From: Stenotrophomonas bentonitica | GTDB taxonomy: Bacteria; Pseudomonadota; Gammaproteobacteria; Xanthomonadales; Xanthomonadaceae | Assembly: GCF_002887735.1 (NCBI RefSeq) | Contig: NZ_PKQP01000001.1 | Span: forward strand, 496,001 to 560,000 | Length of the DNA: 64,000 bases | Direction: 5' to 3' | Shown here: piece by piece, positions 45,378 through 57,860 of the stretch | Numbering within the stretch: position 1 is the stretch's first letter | How the letters are laid out: every line of letters begins with the position of its first letter | The notes under the pieces: model-generated | Database searches by the model: none | What the model was told of the DNA's origin: nothing | Seen by the model: only the letters and a program-made list of their open reading frames with translations | Made by a program: the position numbers and the translations under genes

Positions 45378-47372
45378 GTGAACCACCGCCCGCTCCTGCT
45401 GGCCCTGGCAGTCAGTGCTGCCGCACTGACGCTGGCGGCCTGCCAGAAGGAACCGTCCCCCGCCGATGCACCGGCCACGGGCACCACCCAGTCAAAGGAA
45501 ACCGCGGACCAGTTCATCGCCCGCGTCAACGCCGAGTACAAGGCCATGTACCCGGAAATGACCTCGGCCCAGTGGCTGTCTTCGACCTACATCAATGATG
45601 ATTCCGAGCGCGTCGCGGCCAAGGCCAACGAACGCTGGCTGACCGTGCTCAATGGCTGGATCGCCCAGGCCGGCCAGTACGACGGCCAGCCGATGAGCGA
45701 AGACACCAAGCGCCAGATCCACCTGCTCAAGCTGATGACCTCCATGCCCGCCCCGCGCGACCCGGCCAAGCTCTCCGAGCTGACCCGCATCGCCAGCCGC
45801 ATGGAAGGCGCCTATGGCTCGGGCAAGTACTGCACCGACGAAGCCAACCCGCAGAGCTGCCGCCAGCTCGGCGACCTGGAGCAGGTGCTGGCCCGCAGCC
45901 GCGACTACGACAAGCAGCTCGACGCCTGGCAGGGCTGGCATGGCACCACCAAGCCGATGCGCGCCGACTACGAGCGCTTCGTCAGCCTGGTCAACGAAGG
46001 CGCCAAGGAAATGGGCTTCGCCGATGCCGGCCAGATGTGGCGCAGCGGCTATGACATGCCCGCCGACCAGATCGGCCCGGAAACCGACCGGCTGTGGGAC
46101 CAGGTCAAGCCGATGTACGAGCAGCTGCACTGCTACGCACGCACCAAGCTCGATGCGACCTATGGCAAGGACAAGGCCGAGGTCAATGGCGGCCTGATCG
46201 CCGCGCACCTCACCGGCAACATGTGGCAGCAGGACTGGTCCAACCTGTGGGACCAGTTGGAACCGTATCCCGGTGCCGGCAACCTGGACATCACCGCCGC
46301 GCTGGAAAAGCAGTACCAGACCAACCTGAGTGGCGCCCTGGCCAAGGCCGGCAGCGGTGCCAACGTCGAAGCGCTGTACAAGGCGCAGCGTGAGGCCGAA
46401 CTGCGCACCGCCAAGCAGATGACCGAGCGCGCGCAGGATTTCTACGTCTCGCTGGGCATGCCGGCGCTGCCGAAGTCGTACTGGGACAAGACCCAGTTCA
46501 TCAAGCCGCTGGACCGTGACGTGGTCTGCCACGCCAGCGCGTGGGACATGAACATGGACGGCGACGTGCGCACCAAGATGTGCATCAAGCCGAACGAAGA
46601 GAACTTCACCACGATCTACCACGAGCTGGGCCACATCTATTACGACCTGGCCTACAACCCGCTGCCGCCGTTGTTCCAGGGCGGTGCCAACGATGGCTTC
46701 CACGAAGCGATCGGCGACACCATCGTGCTGGCGATGACCCCGCAGTACCTGAACTCGATCGGCCTGGTCGACACGCCGCAGGAAAGCCGTGAGGCGACCA
46801 TCAACGCGCAGATGCGCATGGCCCTGAGCGGCGTGTCGTTCCTGCCGTTCGGCCTGATGATCGATCGCTGGCGCTGGGGCGTGTTCGACGGCTCGATCAC
46901 CCCGGACCACTACAACCAGGCGTGGTGGGACCTGAAGGCCAAGTACCAGGGCGTGGCCCCGGCCAGCGCGCGCGGTGAGGAATTCTTCGACGCGGGCGCC
47001 AAGTACCACGTGCCGGGCAACACCCCGTACACCCGCTACTTCCTGGCGCGCATCCTGCAGTTCCAGTTCTACAAGGGCCTGTGCGATGCCTCCGGTTACA
47101 AGGGGCCGCTGCACCAGTGCAGCTTCTACGGCAACAAGGAAGCCGGCCAGAAGTTCTGGGCGATGCTGAGCAAGGGCGCCAGCCAGCCGTGGCAGGCGAC
47201 GCTGAAGGAAATCACCGGCGGCGACAAACTCGATGCCGGCCCGATGATCGAGTACTTCACCCCGGTCAACGAGTGGCTCAAGCAGCAGAACCAGGGCCAG
47301 ATGTGTGGCTGGCAGCTGCCGGCCAGCACGACGGCTGCGGCCACGGCGGCGCCGGCAACGACCAAGCAGTAA
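45378..47372 (+). CDS. M2 family metallopeptidase (ACE-like peptidyl-dipeptidase), lipoprotein
   Basis: The 664-residue product matches bacterial angiotensin-converting-enzyme homologues such as that of Xanthomonas. The zinc site HELGH is at residues 415-419, with the distal Glu in GFHEAIGDT. The N-terminus carries a lipobox LAAC (Cys22), so it is probably anchored facing the periplasm. It removes C-terminal dipeptides from oligopeptides. GTG 45378 is chosen because AAGGA is 7 bases upstream and the signal peptide starts there; the longer frame to 45291 has no signal. A terminator follows. Confidence 0.93.
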   Translation: MNHRPLLLALAVSAAALTLAACQKEPSPADAPATGTTQSKETADQFIARVNAEYKAMYPEMTSAQWLSSTYINDDSERVAAKANERWLTVLNGWIAQAGQYDGQPMSEDTKRQIHLLKLMTSMPAPRDPAKLSELTRIASRMEGAYGSGKYCTDEANPQSCRQLGDLEQVLARSRDYDKQLDAWQGWHGTTKPMRADYERFVSLVNEGAKEMGFADAGQMWRSGYDMPADQIGPETDRLWDQVKPMYEQLHCYARTKLDATYGKDKAEVNGGLIAAHLTGNMWQQDWSNLWDQLEPYPGAGNLDITAALEKQYQTNLSGALAKAGSGANVEALYKAQREAELRTAKQMTERAQDFYVSLGMPALPKSYWDKTQFIKPLDRDVVCHASAWDMNMDGDVRTKMCIKPNEENFTTIYHELGHIYYDLAYNPLPPLFQGGANDGFHEAIGDTIVLAMTPQYLNSIGLVDTPQESREATINAQMRMALSGVSFLPFGLMIDRWRWGVFDGSITPDHYNQAWWDLKAKYQGVAPASARGEEFFDAGAKYHVPGNTPYTRYFLARILQFQFYKGLCDASGYKGPLHQCSFYGNKEAGQKFWAMLSKGASQPWQATLKEITGGDKLDAGPMIEYFTPVNEWLKQQNQGQMCGWQLPASTTAAATAAPATTKQ

Positions 47373-47400
47373 TCCAACGCGCAACCCTGGCAATCAGGAA

Positions 47401-47429
47401 AAGGCCGACAGCGATGTCGGCCTTTTTCT
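47401..47429 (+). terminator. Terminator of the M2 peptidase gene
   Basis: A 10-bp stem AAGGCCGACA (47401-47410) / TGTCGGCCTT (47415-47424) with GCGA loop and trailing TTTC. Confidence 0.9.
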
Positions 47430-47643
47430 TTGCTTCCGCCCCGTCCGCTCTTCCGCGCAGCGCGTGAGCCGGTTCACAGTCCGTGCGCGCGGGCCTCTCG
47501 ACAAGCATTGCGTGAAAAAGTGATCCAATGCGATAGACAGGTCCGATGCAGTTCAAGCTTCCACAACGTCATGCAGAACGCGACACGTGGTGCCGGTGTG
47601 TGAGCGTTACGGTCAGTGCTCGTTCCCTTGCGCTGGATTGCCC

Positions 47644-49173
47644 ATGACCCGTCACACCCTTCTGGCCGCTGCGGTGCTGGCCGTACTTGGCTGCGCCACG
47701 GCCCACGGCAGCAACGCCGCCTTCGCCGTCACCCGGTCCGCCTCGGCGGATGCCGACTCCCGTCCACCGCTGCGCACCGCCGCCATGCCCGCCGCCAGCG
47801 ATACCTACGACCCGACCCAGACCTACGTCGCCGGCTGCGTGGTGATCTTCCAGTCGCGCTATTTCAAGGCGAAATGGTGGGCCAACGTCGGCGAATCGCC
47901 CGCGGCCATCGACCCGGCCCAACCATGGCTCTCGCCTTGGGAAGAGATTGCCGAAACCGCACCCGGCTGTGACGATGACACCGGCGGTCCGGGCCCCGGC
48001 GGCCCCGATCCGCTTGATCCGGTCGAGATCCCGCTGAGCCAGCTGCTGGCCGACGAGGCCCGCCTCACCGACTTCCCGTTGATGCAGCAGACGCTGGCAT
48101 CGATTCGTACCTTGCCCAACACCCAGGTCCAGGCCGTCGAGCCACTGCGCGCGGCCAACCCCGAGAACGTGCGCCGGGTCGAAGCGCTGCTGGATGCCGC
48201 GCAGTTCGACGACCTCTTCCCGATGCGGGCCCCGGAGTACACCTACCGGGGCTTCCTGCAGGCGTTCGCCAAGTTCCCGGCGATCTGCGCCTCCTACACC
48301 GATGGCCGCGATGCCGACGCCATCTGCCGCAGGACGTTGGCAACAATGGTGGCGCACTTCGCGCAGGAGACGGGCGGCCACGATGCGCACAGCCCGATTC
48401 CCGAGTGGCGCCAGGCGCTGGTGCACGTCCGCGAGATGGGGTGGAGCGAAGAAACGCCCGATGGCTACGCAGGCGAATGCAACCCGGCCACCTGGCAGGG
48501 CCAGACCTGGCCGTGTGGTGTGTTCGAGAGCGGCCCTCACGCCGGTCGCTTCAAGAGCTACTTCGGGCGGGGCGCCAAGCAGCTGTCCTACAACTACAAC
48601 TACGGACCGTTCTCCGATGCGATGTTCGGCACCGTGCGCACCCTGCTCGACCAGCCCGAGCTGGTCGCCGATACCTGGTTGAACCTGGCCAGCGCCGCGT
48701 TCTTCTACATGTATCCGCAGCCGCCCAAGCCCTCGATGATGCATGTGATCGACGGCACCTGGCAGCCCAACGCACGCGACCTCGCCAATGGTCTGGTGCC
48801 CGGCTTCGGGGTGACCACGCAGATCATCAACGGTGGTGTGGAATGCGGTGGCAGCACTGAGCACCTGCAGTCGCAGAACCGGATCACGTACTACCGGGCC
48901 GCGGCGGCTCACTTCAACGTCCCGGTGCCGGGCAATGAAGTGCTGGGCTGCAAAGGCATGAAGCAGTTCGATGAGGGCGGCGCTGGCGCTCTGCCGATCT
49001 ACTGGGAAGAAAACTACGATTGGCACGAAGGCAACGTCGGCGGCAAGAGCTACCAGTGCAAGCTGGTGACCTACCAGACGCCGTACTCGGCGCTCAAGCC
49101 CGCCGATTACGTGAAATGCGTCATCGACAAGTTCGATAACGTGGACGTGATCGACGACCTGCGCGGTCGCTGA
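47644..49173 (+). CDS. Family 19 chitinase with N-terminal chitin-binding module
   Basis: The 509-residue exported protein has a signal peptide (possible lipobox VLGC near residue 17), a CBM5/12-like module ([20 protein letters not shown], residues about 58-85) and, after a Gly/Pro/Asp linker ([13 protein letters not shown]), a GH19 domain with catalytic Glu242 in [10 protein letters not shown] and the substrate-binding [14 protein letters not shown]. It hydrolyses chitin or related glucosamine polymers, with likely roles in antifungal activity or nutrition. It is monocistronic; the 214 bases between the preceding terminator and the start show no clear promoter boxes, and the ribosome binding site is weak. 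Confidence 0.92.
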   Translation: MTRHTLLAAAVLAVLGCATAHGSNAAFAVTRSASADADSRPPLRTAAMPAASDTYDPTQTYVAGCVVIFQSRYFKAKWWANVGESPAAIDPAQPWLSPWEEIAETAPGCDDDTGGPGPGGPDPLDPVEIPLSQLLADEARLTDFPLMQQTLASIRTLPNTQVQAVEPLRAANPENVRRVEALLDAAQFDDLFPMRAPEYTYRGFLQAFAKFPAICASYTDGRDADAICRRTLATMVAHFAQETGGHDAHSPIPEWRQALVHVREMGWSEETPDGYAGECNPATWQGQTWPCGVFESGPHAGRFKSYFGRGAKQLSYNYNYGPFSDAMFGTVRTLLDQPELVADTWLNLASAAFFYMYPQPPKPSMMHVIDGTWQPNARDLANGLVPGFGVTTQIINGGVECGGSTEHLQSQNRITYYRAAAAHFNVPVPGNEVLGCKGMKQFDEGGAGALPIYWEENYDWHEGNVGGKSYQCKLVTYQTPYSALKPADYVKCVIDKFDNVDVIDDLRGR

Positions 49174-49213
49174 GGGACGACGGGGCGGCGCGGGTGCGCC
49201 GCCCCGTGTTGTT

Positions 49214-49600
49214 TCAGGACGCCGGCTTCAGCTGGGCGGCCAGTTCCACTTTGAACTGCTCGAAGTCCATGCCGTCGGCCTTGGCTTCGGCGTGCGCCGC
49301 GTCTTTGAGCGCGTCCGAATACACCAGACGCACCGGGGTGCCCTGGCGTTCGTGCAGTTCAGCGGCCTGCATGATCAGGGCCAGCACCCGCGCTGCACTG
49401 GGGGTCTGGCCGGCGATACGGCCGTCCATGCCCAGCACCCACTCACCATCCCGGCGGACAATGCCGGCCAGCAGCGTGCGCTGCTGGTCGCGCAGCTCGG
49501 CATGCGGCTCAACCGGCGTGGCGTTGGCCTGCTCACGGTTGGCGGCCTGGGTTTCACGGCGCCGGCGGATGTCGCGGCGCAGCTTGGAGGTGGTCGACAT
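49214..49600 (-). CDS. Conserved-looking hypothetical protein
   Basis: A 128-residue soluble product beginning MSTTSKLRRDIRRRRETQAA, with a basic N-terminus and a C-terminal half containing VYSDALKDAAHAEAKADG and FEQFKVELAAQL, mostly helical. No signal peptide and no recognised domain. The start at 49600 is chosen since the longer frame overlaps the siderophore-interacting gene. It converges with the chitinase gene and follows a GC hairpin (49640-49659) with no T-run. Confidence 0.65.
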   Translation of the reverse strand: MSTTSKLRRDIRRRRETQAANREQANATPVEPHAELRDQQRTLLAGIVRRDGEWVLGMDGRIAGQTPSAARVLALIMQAAELHERQGTPVRLVYSDALKDAAHAEAKADGMDFEQFKVELAAQLKPAS

Positions 49601-49680
49601 GGGGAAATCCGGACTGCGGCAAAGCGCCAAGGATACCGCACGGGCCCCGGCGGGCCCGTTCTGAAGCGGCTGCGGCCGGC

Positions 49681-50574
49681 TCAATCCAGGACCTTGCCGT
49701 GCCGCCAATAGCCCATGAAGGTGATGGCCTGGCGGTCGATCCCACAGGTCTTCACCAGGTGCCGGCGGATCGCCATCACCGCGCCGGCCTCGCCGGCGAC
49801 CCAGGCATACAGCCCGCCACCCGTTGCACTGGCCTGCTCCCACAGGATGTCCTGATCGATGTCGATCTCGGCCAGTTCCTGCTCACCATGGCGCGGACCG
49901 TAGGGACCGATCCGGGCCCGTACCGCGTCCTGCAGCCGCTGACCATGCGCGGCGCCCTCGCGGGCCAGCCAGAACAGCTGCGCACCGGGCGGTGCCTGCA
50001 GCGGCAGCACATCCGCTTCGTGCTCCACCTCCAGGAAGGCCTGCACCTCCGGCGGCTGCGGCCACTGCGCCAGGCCTTCCAGAATGCCGGCCACGGCTGG
50101 CAGCGCAGTGTCATCGGCCACCAACAGCACGCGCTTCACCTGCGCCGGCGGCTTCCACTCGTAGCCCTCGCTGCTGGCTTCAACCCGCGCATCCGGCGCC
50201 AGCAGGCCGACCCGATCGCCGACACGTGCCTGCATGGCCCAGCGCGAGGCGGGGCCGGTCTCGCCGTGCAGCACGAAATCGATATCAACTTCGCCCACGT
50301 CAGGGCGCAGCGCACGGAGGGTGTAGGTGCGCATCGGCGCACGCTCTGTGTCGGGCAGCGCGCGATAACGCGCGTACCAGTCCTCGCCCTGCGGCACCTC
50401 GGGGGCTGCCTGGCCGGCGAGCGGGAAGAACACCTTGATGCGCTGATCCGGCCCGTCGGTCTTCATGTTGGCCACATCGGGCGCAGCGAAGACCATGCGG
50501 GTCAGCGACGGAGAGAGAACAGTGCGCTGCTTGAGCGCGACATCGAACAGGCGGTAGGTCTGCTGGGCAGCCAT
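49681..50574 (-). CDS. Siderophore-interacting protein (FAD-dependent ferric reductase)
   Basis: The 297-residue product belongs to the SIP/ViuB family: FAD-binding RTYTLRALRPDVGEVDIDFVLHG with the RxYT box, and the C-terminal SIP domain with the ending ITFMGYWRHGKVLD. It reduces ferric siderophores in the cytoplasm to release iron. AGGGTGA lies about 8 bases before ATG 50574. No clear Fur box is visible in the 157 bases upstream. Confidence 0.92.
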   Translation of the reverse strand: MAAQQTYRLFDVALKQRTVLSPSLTRMVFAAPDVANMKTDGPDQRIKVFFPLAGQAAPEVPQGEDWYARYRALPDTERAPMRTYTLRALRPDVGEVDIDFVLHGETGPASRWAMQARVGDRVGLLAPDARVEASSEGYEWKPPAQVKRVLLVADDTALPAVAGILEGLAQWPQPPEVQAFLEVEHEADVLPLQAPPGAQLFWLAREGAAHGQRLQDAVRARIGPYGPRHGEQELAEIDIDQDILWEQASATGGGLYAWVAGEAGAVMAIRRHLVKTCGIDRQAITFMGYWRHGKVLD

Positions 50575-50731
50575 GCAATCACCCTGAATTGCGGCGGACG
50601 CGGCGTCCGCAGGGGAGCGTATTGGCTGTCGTGGAGCACGAACTGGCTGGCGAAGGCACAGGATACGCCGCAGTCGCACAATGGCAATGCCGCCACGCCT
50701 GCATTCTGTGCAGGCGGGGCGTGCGTGTGGC

Positions 50732-51955
50732 TCACTCGATCGGCGTGAGCAGGTCGCGGCGGCGTTCGCAGTGCCGCTCCCAGTACCAGAAGCTGCCGCC
50801 GATGGCGAAGAAGCCTGCGTAGCCCAGGGCCAGATGCAGCGGGTTGCTGCTGAGCATCGGCGAGACCACGCCGGCCACCACGGTGTTGATCATCAGCTGG
50901 ATGAACATCTGCATGGACGAGGCCAGGCCGCGCTGATGCGGATACATGTCCAGCACGGCCAGCGCCAGGATCGGGAAGATCAGCGCCATGCCGACACCGC
51001 CAAGGAAGATCGGCATCACTGCCCAAGGCAGCGCGATCTGCGGCACCGACACCACGTAACCGACGTTCAACAGCGCCGAGACCGCACACAGCCCGAAACC
51101 GATCGCGATCTGCCGCTGCGGCACGATCCGCCCGGCCATGCGGCCGGACAGGAACGAACCGACCGTCATGCCGCCGATGGTGGGAATGAACAACCACGCA
51201 AAGCCGCCCTCGCCCAGCTGCAGGTGCTGCATCACGAACACCGGCGCGGAGGCGATGTACAGGAAGATGCCGGAGAAGTTGAAGGCGCCGGCCGCGGCCA
51301 GACGGAGCAGGCGCGGGTTGGAGCCCATGCGGGCATAGCTGCGCAGCAGCGCGCGCATCGACAGCGGTGTGCGGGCCTCGACCGGATGGGTTTCGGGCAG
51401 CCACTTGCCGGTGGCCAGCAGCAGCACCACGCCGAACAGCACCAGGAACCAGAAAATCAGCGGCCAGTCGCCGCCACCGAGCAGGATCCAACCGCCGATG
51501 ATCGGCGCGATCGCCGGCGCGACGCCGAAGATCATCGAGACCTGGCTCATCAGTCGCTGCGCGTCGGCACCGTGGTACAGATCGCGGATCACCGCACGGC
51601 CGACGATCACGCCCACGCCGGCGGTCACGCCCTGCAGGGCACGGAAGACCAGCAGCGTGGTCATGTCCCGTGAGAGCGCGCACCCGATCGAGGCGCCGAT
51701 GAACAACACCAGCCCGCCGATGATCACCCGGCGCCGGCCGAACGCATCCGACAGCGGGCCGTGCGCCAGGCTCATCAGCCCGTAGAACAGCAGGTACACG
51801 CTGATGGTCTGCTGCACCGCGACCTGGTCCACCTGCATGCGGTCGCCCAGCAGCAGGAACGCCGGGAAAATGGTGTCGATCGAGAACGGACCGAACATCG
51901 CCAGGCCTGCGAGCAGCAGGGCCAGGCGGCGGGTCGAGGGCGAGGCGGGCGTCAT
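50732..51955 (-). CDS. Bcr/CflA family MFS multidrug efflux transporter
   Basis: The 407-residue product has twelve membrane segments and the MFS signature GPLSDAFGRRRVI between segments 2 and 3, and ALQGVTAGVGVIVGRAVIRD (motif C-like) in segment 5, typical of the 12-helix Bcr/CflA drug:proton antiporters. Substrate unknown. The start at 51955 opens MTPASPSTRRLALLLAGLAM. It is divergent from the gcvP unit. Confidence 0.9.
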   Translation of the reverse strand: MTPASPSTRRLALLLAGLAMFGPFSIDTIFPAFLLLGDRMQVDQVAVQQTISVYLLFYGLMSLAHGPLSDAFGRRRVIIGGLVLFIGASIGCALSRDMTTLLVFRALQGVTAGVGVIVGRAVIRDLYHGADAQRLMSQVSMIFGVAPAIAPIIGGWILLGGGDWPLIFWFLVLFGVVLLLATGKWLPETHPVEARTPLSMRALLRSYARMGSNPRLLRLAAAGAFNFSGIFLYIASAPVFVMQHLQLGEGGFAWLFIPTIGGMTVGSFLSGRMAGRIVPQRQIAIGFGLCAVSALLNVGYVVSVPQIALPWAVMPIFLGGVGMALIFPILALAVLDMYPHQRGLASSMQMFIQLMINTVVAGVVSPMLSSNPLHLALGYAGFFAIGGSFWYWERHCERRRDLLTPIE

Positions 51956-52147
51956 GCGGGCTTCCGTCAGCGGCCATGCGCAATGCACGGCGGGCGCCAG
52001 CCCGGAACGGGCGGCGCCAGATGAATACGAGGATCCGGTGATCATAGGCCTTTGCCGCCCCCGGCACCATGGCCAAGCGCGGTTTCCGGGGTCCGTGCGT
52101 CCCCGTATTCAGGTGCTGGAAAGGCCCAGCGAGTGGAAGCGCTGGGC

Positions 52148-52153
52148 TATAAT
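52148..52153 (+). promoter_or_regulatory. -10 box of the riboswitch-gcvP transcript
   Basis: A perfect TATAAT lies about 12 bases before the riboswitch. There is no good -35; instead a 7-bp inverted repeat (CCCAGCG at 52125-52131, CGCTGGG at 52140-52146) overlaps its place, a possible operator. The rest of 51956-52124 shows nothing further. Confidence 0.6.
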
Positions 52154-52166
52154 CGCCGGGCTACAT

Positions 52167-52342
52167 GGTGGGAGAAGCGGCGCTTTGTTTTGAAGCACCC
52201 GCTGCCGAAGGCGCAACGCCCGTAATCGCTCAGGCCCGATACCACCCGTACCAAAACTCTGGAGAGACCGGCGAGTGCCGGCGCCGAAGGGGCACGAAGC
52301 ACGCCGATGCGCGCTTTTAAACTCTCAGGCAAAAGGACAGAG
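52167..52342 (+). ncRNA. Tandem glycine riboswitch
   Basis: Two glycine aptamers precede gcvP. Aptamer 2 (52257-52342) is near-consensus: CTCTGGAGAG, GCCGAAGGGGC and CTCTCAGGCAAAAGGACAGAG, closed by CTCT/AGAG. Aptamer 1 (52167-52246) is more divergent but has GGGAGAAG, GCCGAAGGCGCAA and GCTCAGGCC, closed by GGTGG/CCACC; a short linker joins them. Glycine binding usually turns on the glycine-cleavage gene downstream. The 105 bases between aptamer 2 and the ATG form the expression platform. Confidence 0.93.
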
Positions 52343-52447
52343 GGGCACCCAGGAAGACCGCAAGGTCCGGTGGATCGCTGTCGCCCGCGACGCGCCCTGG
52401 CCCGGCCGCCTTCCGAACGTGCGTGCCCACTCTCCGAGATGCCAGCC

Positions 52448-55314
<2,867 letters not shown>

Positions 55315-55318
<4 letters not shown>

Positions 55319-55340
55319 GTGTCGACCGATGGTCGGCACG
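55315..55340 (+). repeat. SMAG-type REP element, overlapping the gcvP stop
   Basis: GTAG at 55315-55318 followed by a 9-bp stem (55319-55327 with 55331-55339, one G-T wobble) and GAT loop. The TAG is the gcvP stop codon. Confidence 0.8.
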
Positions 55341-55352
55341 ATGCCTGACAGG

Positions 55353-55378
55353 CGTACCGACCAACGGTCGGTACCTAC
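55353..55378 (-). repeat. SMAG-type REP element, inverted partner
   Basis: On the minus strand GTAG (55378-55375) is followed by a perfect 9-bp stem GTACCGACC / GGTCGGTAC (55354-55362, 55366-55374). With the previous copy it forms a head-out inverted pair. Confidence 0.85.
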
Positions 55379-55402
55379 CTTGATCGGCATGCATCTGGAA
55401 TG

Positions 55403-55433
55403 AAAACGGCCCGCATCGCGCGGGCCGTTTTTT
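55403..55433 (+). terminator. Terminator of gcvP
   Basis: Stem ACGGCCCGC (55406-55414) / GCGGGCCGT (55420-55428) with flanking A4 and T6, so it may work in both directions, also for the minus-strand permease. Confidence 0.9.
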
Positions 55434-55453
55434 GTTGCGTGCCCTTGCGGGGT

Positions 55454-55478
55454 GTGCCGACCAACGGTCGGCACCCAC
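55454..55478 (-). repeat. Degenerate SMAG-type REP (GTGG head)
   Basis: A perfect 9-bp stem GTGCCGACC / GGTCGGCAC (55454-55462, 55466-55474) with AAC loop, the head being GTGG instead of GTAG. It lies 14 bases after the permease stop. Confidence 0.7.
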
Positions 55479-55491
55479 CACCCGCCCGGGG

Positions 55492-56886
55492 TCAGTCGGC
55501 CCGGCGGCTGGCGCGCACGCGGCGGGCGACTTCGCTGCTGATGGCGATCACCGCCGTCAGCGCGGCCATCGACAGGAACTGCAGGCGCGTGTGCGACTCG
55601 GACAGCAGCAGGCCGAAGATCAGCGCCAGCACCCCCAGGCCGATCACCGTGAGGTACGGATAGCCGGCCATGCGGAACGGCAGGCGGGTGCCGTCGCGGT
55701 TGGCACGGTGGCGCAGGATCAGCTGCGACAGCAGCGAGATGGTCCACACCAGCAGGCAGGTCGAGCCGACGATATTGAGCAGTACCGGCAGTACCTTGTC
55801 CGGGAACAGCAGCTCCATCACCGTCGCCGCAAAACCGAAGAGCACGCTGGCCAGCACCGCGATGATCGGCACCTGGCGCGGATCGGTCCAGCCCAGCACG
55901 GCCGGCGCCTCGCGACGCTGGGCCAGCGAGTACATCATCCGCGACGCGCCGTACAGATTGGCATTGAGCGCCGACAACAGCGCGATCACCGCGATCAACG
56001 TGATCGCCGTGGCCGCGCCAGGAATCTTGGCCGCTTCGAGCACAGCGGCAAACGGCGAGCGGAGGGCCTCGCTGGTCCACGGCACCACCGCGATGATCAC
56101 GCTCAGCGAGCCGATGTAGAACACCAGGATGCGCCAGGCCACGGTGCGGATCGCGCGGGCGATGCTGCGCTCGGGATCTTCGGTTTCCGCCGCGGCCACC
56201 GCCACGATCTCGGTGCCGCCGAAGGCGAACACCACCACCAGCAGCGCCGCGCCGATGCCGGCCAGGCCCTTGGGCATGAACCCGCCGTGCTCGGTGAAGT
56301 TGCGCAGGCCCGGTGAGGCCACGTCCGGCAGCCAGCCCATCAGCAGCGCCACGCCGATCAGGATGAAGCCGACGATCGCGGCCACTTTCAGGATCGCGAA
56401 CCAGAATTCAAACTCGCCGAAGTTCTTCACCCCGAGCAGGTTGATCGCGGTGAAGAACAGCATGAAGGCCAGCGCAGCCATCGGCACCGGGATCGCCGGC
56501 CACACCGTGGCGAGCAGGCCAGCCGCACCGACCGCTTCAGCGGCGATCACGATCACCAGCTGCACCCACCACAGCCAGCCCACCGTGGCACCGGCAGTGG
56601 CCCCCATGGCATCAGCGGCGTACACCGAGAACGCGCCGCTGGTCGGCTTGGCTGCGGCCATTTCGCCCAGCGCGTTCATCACGATGATCACCAGTGCGCC
56701 GGCCACCAGATACGACAGCAGGACCGCCGGGCCGGCGGCCTGGACGCCCACGCCGGAGCCGAGGAACAGGCCGGCACCGATCGCGCTGCCCAGGCCCATC
56801 ATGATCAGCTGGCGAGGCTTGAGCGCGTGCCCGAGGCGGGTATCGGCGGGCGGAGTGGCAGGAGCCGGAGTCTGGGATGCGGGCAT
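55492..56886 (-). CDS. Amino acid permease (APC family)
   Basis: The 464-residue product is a 12-segment APC transporter with the motif MMGLGSAIGAGLFLGSG in the first segment and FAFGGTEIVAVAAAETEDPERSIARAIR in the sixth. It resembles the ProY/GabP/AroP group; substrate unknown. ATG 56886 opens a short hydrophilic head (MPASQTPAPATPPADTRLG). The AraC gene lies upstream on the same strand with an 81-bp gap and could regulate it. Confidence 0.9.
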   Translation of the reverse strand: MPASQTPAPATPPADTRLGHALKPRQLIMMGLGSAIGAGLFLGSGVGVQAAGPAVLLSYLVAGALVIIVMNALGEMAAAKPTSGAFSVYAADAMGATAGATVGWLWWVQLVIVIAAEAVGAAGLLATVWPAIPVPMAALAFMLFFTAINLLGVKNFGEFEFWFAILKVAAIVGFILIGVALLMGWLPDVASPGLRNFTEHGGFMPKGLAGIGAALLVVVFAFGGTEIVAVAAAETEDPERSIARAIRTVAWRILVFYIGSLSVIIAVVPWTSEALRSPFAAVLEAAKIPGAATAITLIAVIALLSALNANLYGASRMMYSLAQRREAPAVLGWTDPRQVPIIAVLASVLFGFAATVMELLFPDKVLPVLLNIVGSTCLLVWTISLLSQLILRHRANRDGTRLPFRMAGYPYLTVIGLGVLALIFGLLLSESHTRLQFLSMAALTAVIAISSEVARRVRASRRAD

Positions 56887-56967
56887 CGGAATCGATTGGC
56901 GGGCAACAAGTGCGACACCATACCCTGTCGGCCGCGCGGCGGCATAGGCCGGAAGCCCCACCCCGCC

Positions 56968-57678
56968 TCAGGCGGCGGCGCGCTCCCCGATCTGGGCGCG
57001 ATAGGCCCGGGGCGACAGCCCGACCTCGGCCTTGAACTTCCGGGTGAACGCACTCTGGTCGGTGAAGCCGCACGCCTGCCCGATGCTGGCAATGCTGTCC
57101 GGGCCGTGCAGCAGGTGCACCGCCATCTGGATGCGCAGCCGGGTCAGCACCTGCTGCGGGGTCATCTGGAACACCTTGCGGAAGGTGCGCTCCAGCTTGG
57201 ACAGCGAGAAGCCGGTGATGTCGAGCAGGGTCTGCATGCGCACGTTCTCGGCGTAATGCGCATTCAGATGGGCCAGGGCCAGGCGCAGCTGTTCGTACTG
57301 GGTGCCCAGGCTGTCCTTCTGGCCGAGGTCGCGCGAGATGCCGATCAACCCGCGGATCTGCCCGTCCACCAGCAGCGGCCGCTTGCAGGTCAGGCACCAG
57401 CCCGGCTCGCGGTTGGCGAACAGATGCAGTTCCATCAGGTTCTCGATGACCTTGCCGGCCAGCACCTGCTCGTCCTGGGTGGCGTAATCGGCCCCCAGGC
57501 CGGTGGGATAGATCTCCGCCGCGGTCCGCCCGATCACCTCCTTGCGCGACTTCAGGCCCAGCCGGCGCAGCATGGTCTGGTTGATATGCGTATACCGCCC
57601 GTCGCAGTCCTTCATGAAGAACAGGACGTCGGGGATCGCATCAAACAGGGCTTCGATGTCGGCGGGTTCAACGCGCAT
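56968..57678 (-). CDS. AraC-family regulator with N-terminal PAS domain
   Basis: The 236-residue product has a PAS domain (about 10-120: ALFDAIPDVLFFMKDCDGRYTH split motif, TAAEIYPTGLG) and a C-terminal AraC helix-turn-helix pair (SIASIGQACGFTDQSAFTRKFKAEVGLSPRAYR split near 200-230). It should sense a small molecule or redox state through the PAS fold. It probably controls the permease downstream or itself. The start at 57678 is chosen at MRVEPADIEALFDAIP. Confidence 0.88.
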   Translation of the reverse strand: MRVEPADIEALFDAIPDVLFFMKDCDGRYTHINQTMLRRLGLKSRKEVIGRTAAEIYPTGLGADYATQDEQVLAGKVIENLMELHLFANREPGWCLTCKRPLLVDGQIRGLIGISRDLGQKDSLGTQYEQLRLALAHLNAHYAENVRMQTLLDITGFSLSKLERTFRKVFQMTPQQVLTRLRIQMAVHLLHGPDSIASIGQACGFTDQSAFTRKFKAEVGLSPRAYRAQIGERAAA

Positions 57679-57860
57679 GCGGCTGGGAAAGACAGGAGAA
57701 GACGCGCCCAAGGATACCTGCCCGCGCGCGCCTCACCCAGCGCCCGGGCGCCGCATGTGAAGCGCGGGTGCAAGCAGCGTCGTGTTTTCGCACCTTCGAT
57801 TAACGCCCGGCCCGCCAGTGTGAGGTGATCCCCCTTCCCGCCAGCTCCCGGAGTCGCCTC

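Noticed and set aside
49640..49659. Hairpin between the hypothetical gene and the siderophore-interacting gene as a terminator
   Set aside because: An 8-bp stem without a T-run on either strand.
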